Source: Geomonas silvestris (GTDB taxonomy: Bacteria; Desulfobacterota; Desulfuromonadia; Geobacterales; Geobacteraceae). From it: a DNA stretch of 64,000 bases. The stretch is taken from positions 158,934-222,933 of the forward strand of contig NZ_BLXX01000008.1 of NCBI RefSeq assembly GCF_014193515.1, given 5' to 3'. Under the pieces are notes generated by a model. The model ran no database searches and was not told the origin of the DNA. It was given only the letters and a program-made list of their open reading frames with translations. Shown here piece by piece: positions 1 to 7,722 of the stretch. The position numbers and the translations under genes were made by a program. Each line of letters starts with the position of its first letter. Position 1 is the stretch's first letter.

Positions 1-1
1 C

Positions 2-328
2 CGTGCCGGTTCGAGGATCGGCATGCCGGTGATCGACCAGTTGATCGGTCACGCCGAGCGGATCTTCAGCCTCGAGGAACAGCTGATGCGCGAGAGCTGC
101 TACCCGCAGTTGAGCGAGCACCTGACCGAGCACGAGGGGTTCAGCTGCAGGATCGAGGGGTTCAAGGCGAACTACACCAACAGCGAGGGGACCTCGATCG
201 AACTGCTCTGGTTTTTGTGCAACTGGGTCACCCACCACTTGCGCGAGACCGACGCCGAACTGGCCCAGTTCCTCGAGGTGCGCAAGATCCAAAAGCGCCT
301 CAAGAAACCGACCCTGCCGCCACGCTGA
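2..328 (+). CDS. Bacteriohemerythrin, 3' part (5' end outside window)
   Basis: The reading frame is open from base 2, so the gene starts before the window; an ATG at 23 is probably internal. The visible part matches the C-terminal half of bacterial hemerythrins, which bind O2 at a non-heme di-iron site. The expected ligands are present: Glu in SLEEQLM, an HxxxH pair in SEHLTEHEGF, a His in VTHHLRETD and the following Asp. These are typically cytosolic O2 carriers or sensors and are abundant in microaerotolerant anaerobes. It stands alone and converges with the next minus-strand gene. Confidence 0.85.
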   Translation, partial: RAGSRIGMPVIDQLIGHAERIFSLEEQLMRESCYPQLSEHLTEHEGFSCRIEGFKANYTNSEGTSIELLWFLCNWVTHHLRETDAELAQFLEVRKIQKRLKKPTLPPR

Positions 329-358
329 CCGCCCCGCCCCCGGGCGCCGAATCGGTCT

Positions 359-796
359 CTAGTTGATCGTCTTGGTTACCTCGTTGGAGCGGGGACTCTC
401 GTACCCGGTAGCATCGTAGGTGGTAACCGAGAAGTAGTAGGTCCCCGGCGCCAGTCCGCTCACGGTGTACCCCTGCACCATTCCGACATCGAGCACGCTG
501 CCGTAGGACCCCGATGCGCTGCCGTAGTAGACTTTGAAACCTGCCGCACCCTCTTGAGGCGGGTCCCAGGAGAGTTTGGCAGCGCCGCTTTGCACGGCCG
601 AGCCCCCTGCCCCCGGTGCAGTGTCGCCCGGGGCGTTGACAGCACCGGAACCGTTAGAAGTACCGCCCGTTATCGAGGTCGTAGCCTCCCCCGAACCGCC
701 CGCCGCAGCTCCCCCGCTCCCGCTCCCGCCGCACCCCTGACAGGCAAGCGCCAGGACCAGTACGGTGCCGGCCAGCACCATTCTCCTTTTCACCAT
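359..796 (-). CDS. Fibronectin type III domain lipoprotein under riboswitch control
   Basis: This 145-residue protein has a lipoprotein-type signal peptide (hydrophobic residues 6-19, then Cys near 19-22). A Gly/Ser/Ala-rich linker of about 50 residues follows. The C-terminal 80 residues look like one fibronectin III module, with the hallmarks AGFKVYYG and LAPGTYYFSVTTYD. It is probably an exported cell-surface protein. The leader holds a GEMM-type cyclic-dinucleotide aptamer with an overlapping terminator, so expression should respond to c-di-GMP or cGAMP. Its ligand and partner are not evident. Related fibronectin-III lipoproteins sit at 58.9 and 62.4 kb. Confidence 0.8.
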   Translation of the reverse strand: MVKRRMVLAGTVLVLALACQGCGGSGSGGAAAGGSGEATTSITGGTSNGSGAVNAPGDTAPGAGGSAVQSGAAKLSWDPPQEGAAGFKVYYGSASGSYGSVLDVGMVQGYTVSGLAPGTYYFSVTTYDATGYESPRSNEVTKTIN

Positions 797-828
797 TGCA
801 ACCTCCTTTACACGATTGGTGTAGCACG

Positions 829-876
829 CAAAAAAGCCGGGTCGGAGTATCGTTCAGATAACTCGGCGACCCGGCT
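829..876 (-). terminator. Riboswitch expression platform: intrinsic terminator overlapping the aptamer
   Basis: A perfect 10-bp stem (867-876 pairing with 835-844) is followed on the minus strand by a six-U run. Its 5' arm, AGCCGGGUCG, is also the 3' side of the aptamer core. Terminator and folded aptamer are therefore mutually exclusive, which predicts that ligand binding turns the downstream lipoprotein on. Confidence 0.82.
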
Positions 877-943
877 GTCTCGGTGAGACCCGTGGGCTTT
901 CCGTCCCATCCTCGCAGATGGTTTAGTATTGTCGTCTATCTAT
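856..943 (-). promoter_or_regulatory. GEMM-I cyclic-dinucleotide riboswitch aptamer (putative cGAMP type)
   Basis: Read on the minus strand, the leader has the GEMM-I core. AAACC opens a stem capped by a GCGA (GNRA) tetraloop (921-908). GGGACGGAAAGCC follows (907-895), then a GGGUCU/AGACAGCC hairpin (891-874) and the conserved GGGU-x2-CCG end. AGAUA near 942 can pair with UAUCU near 862-857 to close P1. Counting back from AAACC, the base equivalent to G20 of the V. cholerae Vc2 aptamer is A; in this family that change is linked to cGAMP rather than c-di-GMP binding. The alignment was done by hand. Confidence 0.8.
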
Positions 944-1049
944 GGCCCGGCAATTTTTGGGTAAAGTACCCTATATGTGCAGTTCAGTCAGTGACGGCCG
1001 TCACCGGAAAGGAAATTGCAAAAAAGGACAAGGTTGATCCAATAGCGAC

Positions 1050-1097
1050 AAAAAAACTGCGCCTGATTGACAGAAAGTTCATCAATCAGGCGCAGTT
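1050..1097 (-). terminator. Intrinsic terminator of mscL
   Basis: A perfect 16-bp stem (1055-1070 with 1082-1097) is followed on the minus strand by a run of T (1051-1056 region). It lies about 40 bp after the mscL stop codon. Confidence 0.85.
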
Positions 1098-1137
1098 ATG
1101 TCAGCAATCGAAAACGGTATTCAGTTAAATGGGCAGC

Positions 1138-1545
1138 TCAAGGCTGCTGAGAACCGCAGGCCTTGCACCGGCGCGCCTCGAGTGGGATCCCCTCGAGGCA
1201 CTCGGGGCAGTTCTTGGTCGGAGGGGGCGGCGCCGCCGGTTTGAGCAGCGCCTTGGTGACCATGAACACCACGAAGGCGATCAGGACGAAGTCGATGAAC
1301 GTCCCCAGAAGGTGCCCGTAGGCGATGGCGCTCTCGGAGACCTTCCCCTTGGCATCGACCACGGTGCGCAACACCAGCTTGGCGTCGCGCCAGTCTCCGG
1401 CCGGGAGCAGGATTCCGATGACCGGCATGAGCAGATCGTCGACGACCCCGGAGACGACCTTGCCGGTGGCCGCGCCGATGATGACGCCGACCGCGAGCGC
1501 CAGCGCGTTGGACTTGGTGAGGAATGTCTTGAACTCCTGCAGCAT
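1138..1545 (-). CDS. mscL: Large-conductance mechanosensitive channel with C-terminal zinc ribbon
   Basis: MscL is an inner-membrane homopentamer that opens under membrane tension and releases solutes on osmotic downshock. The N-terminal amphipathic helix (LQEFKTFL) and TM1 (ALAVGVIIGAATGKVVSGVV) are typical, as is the second membrane helix (FIDFVLIAFVVFMV). The C-terminus differs from the textbook E. coli form: a Pro stretch (PPPP) leads into a CPEC-x9-CKAC zinc-ribbon motif over about the last 24 residues, in place of the usual charged helical bundle. A strong terminator follows. Confidence 0.95.
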   Translation of the reverse strand: MLQEFKTFLTKSNALALAVGVIIGAATGKVVSGVVDDLLMPVIGILLPAGDWRDAKLVLRTVVDAKGKVSESAIAYGHLLGTFIDFVLIAFVVFMVTKALLKPAAPPPPTKNCPECLEGIPLEARRCKACGSQQP

Positions 1546-1570
1546 GAGCTACCCTCCCTACCCTGCGAAG

Positions 1571-2578
1571 CTATTCGCAGATGAAATTGGCTTCGATGCG
1601 CCGGTTCTGCGCCTTACCTTCGGCGGTCTTGTTGGTGGCGCGGGGCTTGGTGGGGCCGTACCCCTTGGCCTGCAGGCGCTCCGGCGCGACGCCGAAGTTC
1701 TTGATCAGGTAGCTGCGCACGCTGTCGGCACGGCGCTGGGAAAGCTTCATGTTGCTCGCCTTGTCACCCACGCTGTCGGTATGCCCCTCGATGACGCCGT
1801 GCGCCTTCGGAAACTCGGCCAGGAAGTCGGCCAGCTTCTTCAGTTCGTCGTGGTATTTCGGTTTGACGTCCGACTTGTTGGTGTCGAACTGCACGTCGAC
1901 GACCGTCGGGCTGCACAGTTTCGGGGGAGGAGCCACCACGACCGGGGCGGGCTGTGTTACGGCGACATTCGCCGTGCTGACGGCGCTGCCGCCTGCGCCG
2001 CTGCAGCTCAGTTCGTAACGGGTCGCTTCCGCAGGGGTGATCTGCAGCGAGCCGCTGGTCTCAACCGCACCGATACCGGGAAGGATCTGGCAGCGGGTGG
2101 CGTTCTGGGAGTTCCAGGCGAGCGTCGCCGACTCTCCCTTTACGATGCTGGCCGGAGTGATGCTCAGGGCGTCGGTCGGTGCCGGCGCGGGGGCCGGTGC
2201 CACGGGGGCCGGTTTCGGTGCGGGGGGCGCGACCGGCGGCGGGACGACCTTGGCGGCCTGGGGCGGGCAGAGCGCCTGTGCCTTGGCGGTCGCCTCGTTG
2301 GCGAGGGCCACACCCTCTTCGGTGTGGCAGGCCCTGAAGACGTCGTAGGCCTTGTCACGGGCAGCCTCGGCGGCCTTGAACTCGGCGGGGCAGCTTTGAT
2401 CCTTGCCGGCCTGGCGGGCCGCGTCCAAGGCGCGATCGGCCTGCTGCAGTTCCTGCCTGATCATAAGACCGGGGACGTTGCCACGGTGCGTGTTCATCTC
2501 GTAGCTCGCACAACCGCCCAGAGAAATCGCAGACACCCCTAAGAGCATTACCGACAATACTTTTCCTGTGTGAGACAT
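1571..2578 (-). CDS. OmpA-family peptidoglycan-associated lipoprotein
   Basis: This 335-residue protein has a signal peptide with a lipobox ending LGGC (Cys about 23). A helical, alanine-rich segment (about 45-105) comes next, then a Pro/Ala/Val-rich linker. The middle is an Ig-like segment (SITPASIVKGESATLAW). The C-terminal OmpA domain (about 218-335) contains VQFDTNKSDV, GHTDSVGDKASN and LSQRRADSVRSYL, the signature that binds diaminopimelate in peptidoglycan. It should anchor the outer membrane to the cell wall. A sigma70-type promoter lies 45-72 bp upstream. Confidence 0.88.
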   Translation of the reverse strand: MSHTGKVLSVMLLGVSAISLGGCASYEMNTHRGNVPGLMIRQELQQADRALDAARQAGKDQSCPAEFKAAEAARDKAYDVFRACHTEEGVALANEATAKAQALCPPQAAKVVPPPVAPPAPKPAPVAPAPAPAPTDALSITPASIVKGESATLAWNSQNATRCQILPGIGAVETSGSLQITPAEATRYELSCSGAGGSAVSTANVAVTQPAPVVVAPPPKLCSPTVVDVQFDTNKSDVKPKYHDELKKLADFLAEFPKAHGVIEGHTDSVGDKASNMKLSQRRADSVRSYLIKNFGVAPERLQAKGYGPTKPRATNKTAEGKAQNRRIEANFICE

Positions 2579-2622
2579 GTTTTTCCTCCTATGACATTAA
2601 AACCAACAATAACAGCCCCAAT

Positions 2623-2650
2623 ACCATACTATTAGAAATTCCCTAGTCAA
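2623..2650 (-). promoter_or_regulatory. Sigma70-type promoter of the OmpA-family lipoprotein gene
   Basis: On the minus strand TTGACT (2650-2645) is separated by 16 bp from TATGGT (2628-2623), in an AT-rich patch unlike its surroundings. The start codon is 45 bp downstream. Confidence 0.55.
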
Positions 2651-2756
2651 GTTTTTCTTGTGATTTCAGCCAGTTTTAGGTGAAAGACTGGCTGGTTAAT
2701 ATGCCGGCACTAATACCGCGTCCACGAGGCACGTTACCGTCAGCGGGCTTCACGCA

Positions 2757-2784
2757 CAAAAAAACGGTTTCTCGAGAGAAACCG
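2757..2784 (-). terminator. Intrinsic terminator downstream of tupC
   Basis: The stem CGGTTTCT/AGAAACCG with a 4-base loop (2765-2784) is followed by seven T on the minus strand. A second, GC-only hairpin (2867-2890) touches the tupC stop codon. Between them these end the tup transcript. Confidence 0.7.
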
Positions 2785-2889
2785 CCTGGTCAAAGCAGTG
2801 CCGGAGCTGAGGGATGGCTATGACTGCGCAGGCCCAAGGAGGCGACGGCGCCCGGCACCGGGTCGGGGGGCCGCCAAGGAAGGCGGCCC

Positions 2890-3984
2890 CTACCGTTTCG
2901 TGATGGGGTGCACGGAGCTCGCCTTGAAGGAGGCGAAGACCGTCCCCCCCTGAATAAGCCCGAGCTTTGCGAAGGACTCGCGCGTCACGTACGAGGTGAG
3001 CGGGAAACCGCAGTCGAGCCTGAGGCGCAAAAGCGGGCCGAAGGGGGCGGTCTCCACGATGCGGGCCTTGAAGACGTTGCGCGCGCTGGTCGAGTACGGC
3101 GGGTCGATGCTCACGGTCACGTTTTCCGGGCGGATGCAGCAGTAGGCCTCCTCGCCCGGTTGCTGCTCGCCGATGGCGTCGAGTTCGTGATCCCCCACCT
3201 TGAGGGTCATCTGCTGCTCGTGGTTCGCCAGCACCACCGCCTCGAGGATGGTCTCCATGCCGACGAAGTTCGCGACGAACTCGTTGACCGGCGCGTTCAT
3301 GACCGCCGCCGGGGTGCCGTCCTGCACGATCGAGCCCGCGTGCAGCACCACCACCCGGTTCGAGAGCCTGAGCGCCTCGGACTGGTCGTGGGTAACCAGG
3401 ATCGCCGCGATTCCCCGCTCCCGGATCACCCGGTCCATGTCCTCGGTGAGCGCCTGCCGGGTCGGCGGATCGAGGTTCGCGAACGGCTCGTCGAAGAAGA
3501 TCAGTTCAGGTTCGACCGCGAAGGCACGCGCGAGGCTCACCCGCCGCGCCTCGCCTCCGGAAAGCTTGCGCGCCGAGCGTTTCGCCATCTCGACCAGCTT
3601 GAAGCGCTCGAGGTAGGCGTAGACCCGCTCTTTGAGCTCCCTCCCCCCTACCCCGCGGATCTTCAGCCCGCTCGCCACGTTCTCGTAGACCGTGGTGTCG
3701 AACAAAAGCGGCTCCTGCAGCACCATGGCGATCCTGCGCCTGAAGGCGAGCTGCGCCGCGGCGGAGTCGACCGCGCTGCCGCGGTAGCTCAGGGAAAAGC
3801 CGCCTCCGGCCTGGATGAGCCCCATGATGGCGAGCAGCAAGGTGGTCTTGCCCGCCCCGTTGGGACCGATCAGGGAGACGAAGTCGTGCTCGTTGAGCGA
3901 GAACGCCGGGATCTCGAGGATGGCGGCGCCGCCGCGCTGCACGGTGAGCCCGGAGAGCTCCAGTACCTTTGCCGGCGTGGTCAT
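2890..3984 (-). CDS. tupC: Tungstate ABC transporter, ATP-binding protein
   Basis: This is the ATPase of a tungstate/molybdate importer. Walker A is GPNGAGKTT, the signature is LSGGEARRVSLARA and Walker B is LIFFDEP. The C-terminal third (about 240-364) is a TOBE-like domain, often the oxyanion-sensing part of ModC/TupC/WtpC. It overlaps the permease gene by four bases, so the two are translationally coupled. Tungstate supports W-dependent oxidoreductases such as aldehyde:ferredoxin oxidoreductase; molybdate specificity cannot be excluded from this subunit alone. Confidence 0.9.
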   Translation of the reverse strand: MTTPAKVLELSGLTVQRGGAAILEIPAFSLNEHDFVSLIGPNGAGKTTLLLAIMGLIQAGGGFSLSYRGSAVDSAAAQLAFRRRIAMVLQEPLLFDTTVYENVASGLKIRGVGGRELKERVYAYLERFKLVEMAKRSARKLSGGEARRVSLARAFAVEPELIFFDEPFANLDPPTRQALTEDMDRVIRERGIAAILVTHDQSEALRLSNRVVVLHAGSIVQDGTPAAVMNAPVNEFVANFVGMETILEAVVLANHEQQMTLKVGDHELDAIGEQQPGEEAYCCIRPENVTVSIDPPYSTSARNVFKARIVETAPFGPLLRLRLDCGFPLTSYVTRESFAKLGLIQGGTVFASFKASSVHPITKR

Positions 3985-4679
3985 CGAGGTCTCTCCCGGT
4001 GCTGGATCAGGGTCAAGAGGTAGTTGATCAGAAAACAGAAGAGCAAAAGGATCACCGAAAGCGCGATGGCGATGTCGAAGTTGCCGCGCCCGGTCTCCAT
4101 CACGGTCGCCGTGGTGAGCACCCGGGTGTACCCCTTGACGTTCCCCCCGACCATGATCGAGGCCCCCACCTCGGAGATCACCCCGCCGAACCCGGCCATC
4201 ACCCCCGCCATGAGCGGCAGCCTGGCCTCCTTGATCAGCATGAAGACCAGCTGGGTGCGCGTGGCGCCCAGGGCGAGGATCTGCAGCCTCAGGTTCGCCG
4301 GGAGGTTCTGCATGGCCGCGATAGTGATCCCCATGACGATGGGGGTGGCGATCACCGACTGGGCGATGATGATGGCGCTCGGGGTGTAGAGGAGTTCCAG
4401 GAACCCCAGGGGGCCGTTACGCCAGAGCAGGATGGAGACGAAGAGTCCCACCACCACGGGGGGGAGCCCCATCCCGGTATTGACCAGGCTCACCAGGACC
4501 TTGCGCCCGGGAAAGCTGGTGAGGGCGATCACGGTGCCCAGCCCGATGCCGAGCACGAGGCTTATCAGCGTGGCGAGGCCGGACACCTTGAGCGAAAGCC
4601 AGGCGATCCCCAAGACCTCCCGGTCCAGGGTGAACAGGAGCCGGAAGGCCTGGAGTATGCCGTCGAGAATCAGATCCAT
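3981..4679 (-). CDS. tupB: Tungstate ABC transporter, permease
   Basis: This is a 232-residue inner-membrane protein with about five to six hydrophobic segments. It carries the permease coupling loop EVGASIMVGGNVKG near residue 170, which contacts the ATPase. Its length and the GMGLPPVVVGL stretch fit TupB. The gene ends inside tupC and follows tupA by a single base (stop of tupA at 4680), which marks a tight three-gene operon. Confidence 0.9.
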   Translation of the reverse strand: MDLILDGILQAFRLLFTLDREVLGIAWLSLKVSGLATLISLVLGIGLGTVIALTSFPGRKVLVSLVNTGMGLPPVVVGLFVSILLWRNGPLGFLELLYTPSAIIIAQSVIATPIVMGITIAAMQNLPANLRLQILALGATRTQLVFMLIKEARLPLMAGVMAGFGGVISEVGASIMVGGNVKGYTRVLTTATVMETGRGNFDIAIALSVILLLFCFLINYLLTLIQHRERPR

Positions 4680-5546
4680 CTAGAGCCCCAGCGACTCCGG
4701 TTTCTTGCCGGCATCGGGGAAGAAGAGCGGCGAGCCGAACTCCTTGGTGCCGAAGCTCCCGACGATCCCCTGGGTCGCGGGGGCCACCATGAAGTCGCCG
4801 AACGCCTTGGCGCCGGCATGGTTCACCTTGGGCCACTTGGCCGGGTTCACCTCGATCACGTGATAGATGTTGAGCAGCTTGGGCTCGCCGGCGACCAGGA
4901 TCTCGAGCCCCAGGTGGCGCTTCTTGTTGAGTGCCAGGTAGGTGCCGCGGTCGGCGAGGAGGTAGCCGTGCTTCTCGGCGGCGACATTGAGGGTCTCACC
5001 CATCCCGAGGCCGGTCTGCTGGAACCACTTCTGCCCCTCGGGGGCGATGCTGGCCGCTTTCCAGAGCCCCTTCTCCTTGGCGTGGGTGCCGGAGTTGTCG
5101 CCGCGGGAGAGAAAGAGTGCGCCGGAGTGGGCGATTTTCTTGAGCGCCTCAGCGGCGCTTTTCGAACCGCGGATCTTGGCGGGGTCGCTGGCCGGTCCCA
5201 GGATCAGGAAGTCGTTGTGCATGACGAGCCTGCGGTTCACGCCGAACCCCTGTGCCATGAAGGTCTTCTCGGCCTCCGGAGAGTGCACCAAGAGGACGTC
5301 GGCCTCCCCCTTCTCGCCCATCTTCATCGCCTGCCCCGAGCCGACCGAGATGGTCTTCACGAAGTAGCCGGTCTGTTTCTCGAACATCGGGACCAGTACG
5401 TCCAAAAGGCCGGAATCCTGGGTGCTGGTGGTGGTGGCAAGGATCAGGTTCTTCTGTGCCGGTGCGGCGCCAGCCGGCGCTATCGCCAGAACTGACAGCA
5501 TCAGGCAGGTCACAAGGCCGGTCGCCAGTTTTGCAAAACGGTTCAT
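4680..5546 (-). CDS. tupA: Tungstate-binding periplasmic protein
   Basis: The first 28 residues form a Sec signal peptide ending APAGAA. The mature protein begins with the TupA hallmark TTTSTQDSGLLDVL (about 38-51), whose Thr/Ser residues ligate the oxyanion. The middle contains GSGQAMKMGEKGEADVLLVHSP and SRGDNSGTHAKE, also typical of the family. It delivers tungstate to TupB/TupC. The gene leads the operon and has a near-palindromic ModE-like site about 65 bp upstream. A diverged paralogue lies at 57584-58435. Confidence 0.93.
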   Translation of the reverse strand: MNRFAKLATGLVTCLMLSVLAIAPAGAAPAQKNLILATTTSTQDSGLLDVLVPMFEKQTGYFVKTISVGSGQAMKMGEKGEADVLLVHSPEAEKTFMAQGFGVNRRLVMHNDFLILGPASDPAKIRGSKSAAEALKKIAHSGALFLSRGDNSGTHAKEKGLWKAASIAPEGQKWFQQTGLGMGETLNVAAEKHGYLLADRGTYLALNKKRHLGLEILVAGEPKLLNIYHVIEVNPAKWPKVNHAGAKAFGDFMVAPATQGIVGSFGTKEFGSPLFFPDAGKKPESLGL

Positions 5547-5610
5547 GGTAGGTCCTCCTCACTACAGGGGAAATGATGGCCCGATCGGCTCGGGCTCCGG
5601 GTATGCAGCC

Positions 5611-5640
5611 ACTCGTTATATCACAGACGTTACAGCGAGT
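5611..5640. promoter_or_regulatory. ModE-like inverted repeat upstream of tupA
   Basis: Two half sites, ACTCGTTATA and the complement of TACAGCGAGT, face each other over a 30-bp span. They differ only at two pyrimidine or purine positions. The layout (imperfect TCGTTATA arms around a short centre) resembles ModE operators, which bind molybdate- or tungstate-loaded ModE. The position fits repression of tupABC when the metal is plentiful. No modE gene is in this window. Confidence 0.5.
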
Positions 5641-5767
5641 GGTCGAAAAAGTGCGCGGGGTGGAGCGGGCCCTGCCGCGCCAGCCGCACTCTTACACGAA
5701 ACTCCCCGCAGTAGAAAAGCCGCGGCGAATAACTAGCTGTTTTCCCGCGTCTGCCCATTCCGCCCGG

Positions 5768-5795
5768 TTCAGTTTAAAACAGGGCAGAGTATGAT
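5768..5795 (+). promoter_or_regulatory. Possible promoter of treZ
   Basis: TTCAGT is separated by 16 bp from TATGAT in an AT-rich patch, 41 bp before the treZ start codon. The match to a sigma70 promoter is moderate. Confidence 0.35.
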
Positions 5796-5835
5796 ATCTT
5801 AGATCGGTCCAATTAAGACACAGGAGGGATCACCC

Positions 5836-7722
5836 ATGACAGAGCCGCAACGAAGACTACCCATCGGGGCCGAACCGGTGCAGGGGGGGGTGAATTTCCG
5901 GGTCTGGGCTCCCGACCACCAGAAGGTAGAGGCGGTCATCCACAACGAAGGGGAGGAGGATCCCTACGAGTTCGCCTGCGAGCTGGCCAAAGAGGGTAAC
6001 GGCTACTTCTCGGGTCTCTGTCCCAAGGCTGCGGCAGGTTCCTTGTACCGCTACCGCATCGACGACCGCGAAGCCTTTCCGGATCCCGCCTCGCGCTACC
6101 AGCCCGACGGCCCCCACGGTCCTTCGCGGGTGGTCGATCCGAAGTTCGAGTGGACCGACCAGGAGTGGCGCGGCATCGTGCGCGAGGGGCAGGTGATCTA
6201 CGAGATGCACATCGGTACCTACACCAAGCAGGGGACCTGGAGTGCCGCAGCCGAGCAGCTCCCGGCCCTGGTCGAGCTGGGGATCACGGCGGTCGAGGTG
6301 ATGCCGGTGGCCGATTTTCCCGGGAGGTTCGGCTGGGGTTACGACGGGGTGAACCATTTCGCGCCGTGCCGGCTCTACGGCGAGCCCGACGATTTCCGCC
6401 GCTTCGTGGACCGGGCCCATGCGCTGGGGCTCGGGGTCTTGCTCGACGTGGTCTACAACCATTTCGGCCCCGAGGGGAACTACCTTGAGCGCTTCTCGAG
6501 CTATTACTACGGCCCGAAGTCCAACGAATGGGGGCGGGCCATCAACTTCGACTCCGAGAACTGCCAGCCGGTGCGCGAGTTCTTCGCCAGCAACGCCGTC
6601 TACTGGATCGAAGAGTTCCACCTGGACGGGCTGCGTTTCGATGCCACGCACGCAATCAAGGACGAGTCGCCGGTGCACATCCTCGGCACGATCACCGAAA
6701 AGGTGCGCCAGGCTGCCGGCGGCCGTGCGGTCTTGCTGGTCGCGGAGAACGAGAGCCAGGAAACCGCCTGCCTGCGCCCCAAGGAGGAGGGCGGTTTCGG
6801 CATGGACGCGGTCTGGAACGACGACTTCCACCACTGCGCCCACGTGGCCCTCACCGGCTACCACGACGCCTACTACTCGGAGTACTACGGCTCCCCCCAG
6901 GAACTGGTCTCCACGGCGAAGTGGGGATATCTCTACCAGGGGCAGCGCTTCTTCTGGCAGGGGAAGCGGCGCGGCACCCCGACGGTCGGCATCAGCCCGA
7001 GCTGCTTCATCAACTACACCCAGAACCACGACCAGATCGGCAACTCCGCCTGGGGGATCCGGCTGCACAAGCTCACCAACCCCGCCTCGCTCAGGGCGAT
7101 CACCACCCTCTTGATGCTCGCCCCCCAGACCCCGATGATCTTCCAGGGGCAGGAGTTTTCCTCCTCGAGCCCCTTTCTCTACTTCTCGGATCTGAACCCG
7201 GAGACCTCGCGCCAGGTCCACACGGGGCGCATCGTGTTTCTGAAGCAGTTCACCAACATCGACTCGCCCGAGGTGATCAGCACCATCGACAAGCCCTACG
7301 AGCTCGACACCTTCGTGCAGTCCCGGCTGGACCTCTCGCAGCGCGAGCGGCACTTCAAGGTGTACAGCCTGTACCGGGACCTGATCCGGCTGCGCCGGGA
7401 GGACCCGGTCTTCAGTACGGGGTACCTCTGCCGGATCGAAGGAGCGGTGCTCGGGCAGTTCGGCTTCCTTTTGCGCTACTTCCTGGACGACCAGCAGCGC
7501 CTCATCCTCATCAACCTGGGGCGTGAGATGCACTTAGCTCCCATGCCCGAACCGCTCCTGGCCCCTCCGCTTGGGTGCAGCTGGGAGCCTCTTTGGTCCA
7601 GCGAGAAGGTCGAATACGGCGGGTCCGGAACCCCCGCGCACCTGGAGACCGAGCGTTTCTGGCGGGTGCAGGGGAACGCCGCGGTGGTGTTCCAACCGGT
7701 CCCCGAAGGAGATGAGTCATGA
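5836..7722 (+). CDS. treZ: Malto-oligosyltrehalose trehalohydrolase-like GH13 enzyme
   Basis: This 628-residue protein has an N-terminal early-set (CBM48-like) domain (GVNFRVWAPDHQKVEAV) followed by a GH13 barrel. All GH13 regions are visible: DVVYNHFGPEGNY, GLRFDATHAI with the nucleophile Asp, LLVAENE with the acid/base Glu, and NYTQNHDQIGN. YEMHIGTYTKQGTW is typical of TreZ and glycogen-branching relatives. TreZ cleaves trehalose from maltooligosyl-trehalose. The usual partner TreY is not adjacent; the next gene is a debranching enzyme and overlaps by four bases. AGGAGG sits well before the ATG. Confidence 0.85.
   Translation: MTEPQRRLPIGAEPVQGGVNFRVWAPDHQKVEAVIHNEGEEDPYEFACELAKEGNGYFSGLCPKAAAGSLYRYRIDDREAFPDPASRYQPDGPHGPSRVVDPKFEWTDQEWRGIVREGQVIYEMHIGTYTKQGTWSAAAEQLPALVELGITAVEVMPVADFPGRFGWGYDGVNHFAPCRLYGEPDDFRRFVDRAHALGLGVLLDVVYNHFGPEGNYLERFSSYYYGPKSNEWGRAINFDSENCQPVREFFASNAVYWIEEFHLDGLRFDATHAIKDESPVHILGTITEKVRQAAGGRAVLLVAENESQETACLRPKEEGGFGMDAVWNDDFHHCAHVALTGYHDAYYSEYYGSPQELVSTAKWGYLYQGQRFFWQGKRRGTPTVGISPSCFINYTQNHDQIGNSAWGIRLHKLTNPASLRAITTLLMLAPQTPMIFQGQEFSSSSPFLYFSDLNPETSRQVHTGRIVFLKQFTNIDSPEVISTIDKPYELDTFVQSRLDLSQRERHFKVYSLYRDLIRLRREDPVFSTGYLCRIEGAVLGQFGFLLRYFLDDQQRLILINLGREMHLAPMPEPLLAPPLGCSWEPLWSSEKVEYGGSGTPAHLETERFWRVQGNAAVVFQPVPEGDES

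Noticed and set aside
883..1128. 81-residue open frame over the riboswitch and mscL terminator
   Set aside because: It lies antisense to a structured leader and a terminator and lacks a ribosome-binding site.
2908..4023. Long plus-strand open frame opposite tupC, and similar long antisense frames opposite tupA, treZ, the debranching enzyme and the acyl-CoA synthetase gene
   Set aside because: These are mirror frames of high-GC genes. Their products are rich in Arg, Gly, His and Asp and lack any family motif.
5725..5742. AATAACTAGCTGTTTT shared with 35027-35042
   Set aside because: A single 16-base match in 64 kb is compatible with chance, and the contexts have nothing else in common.
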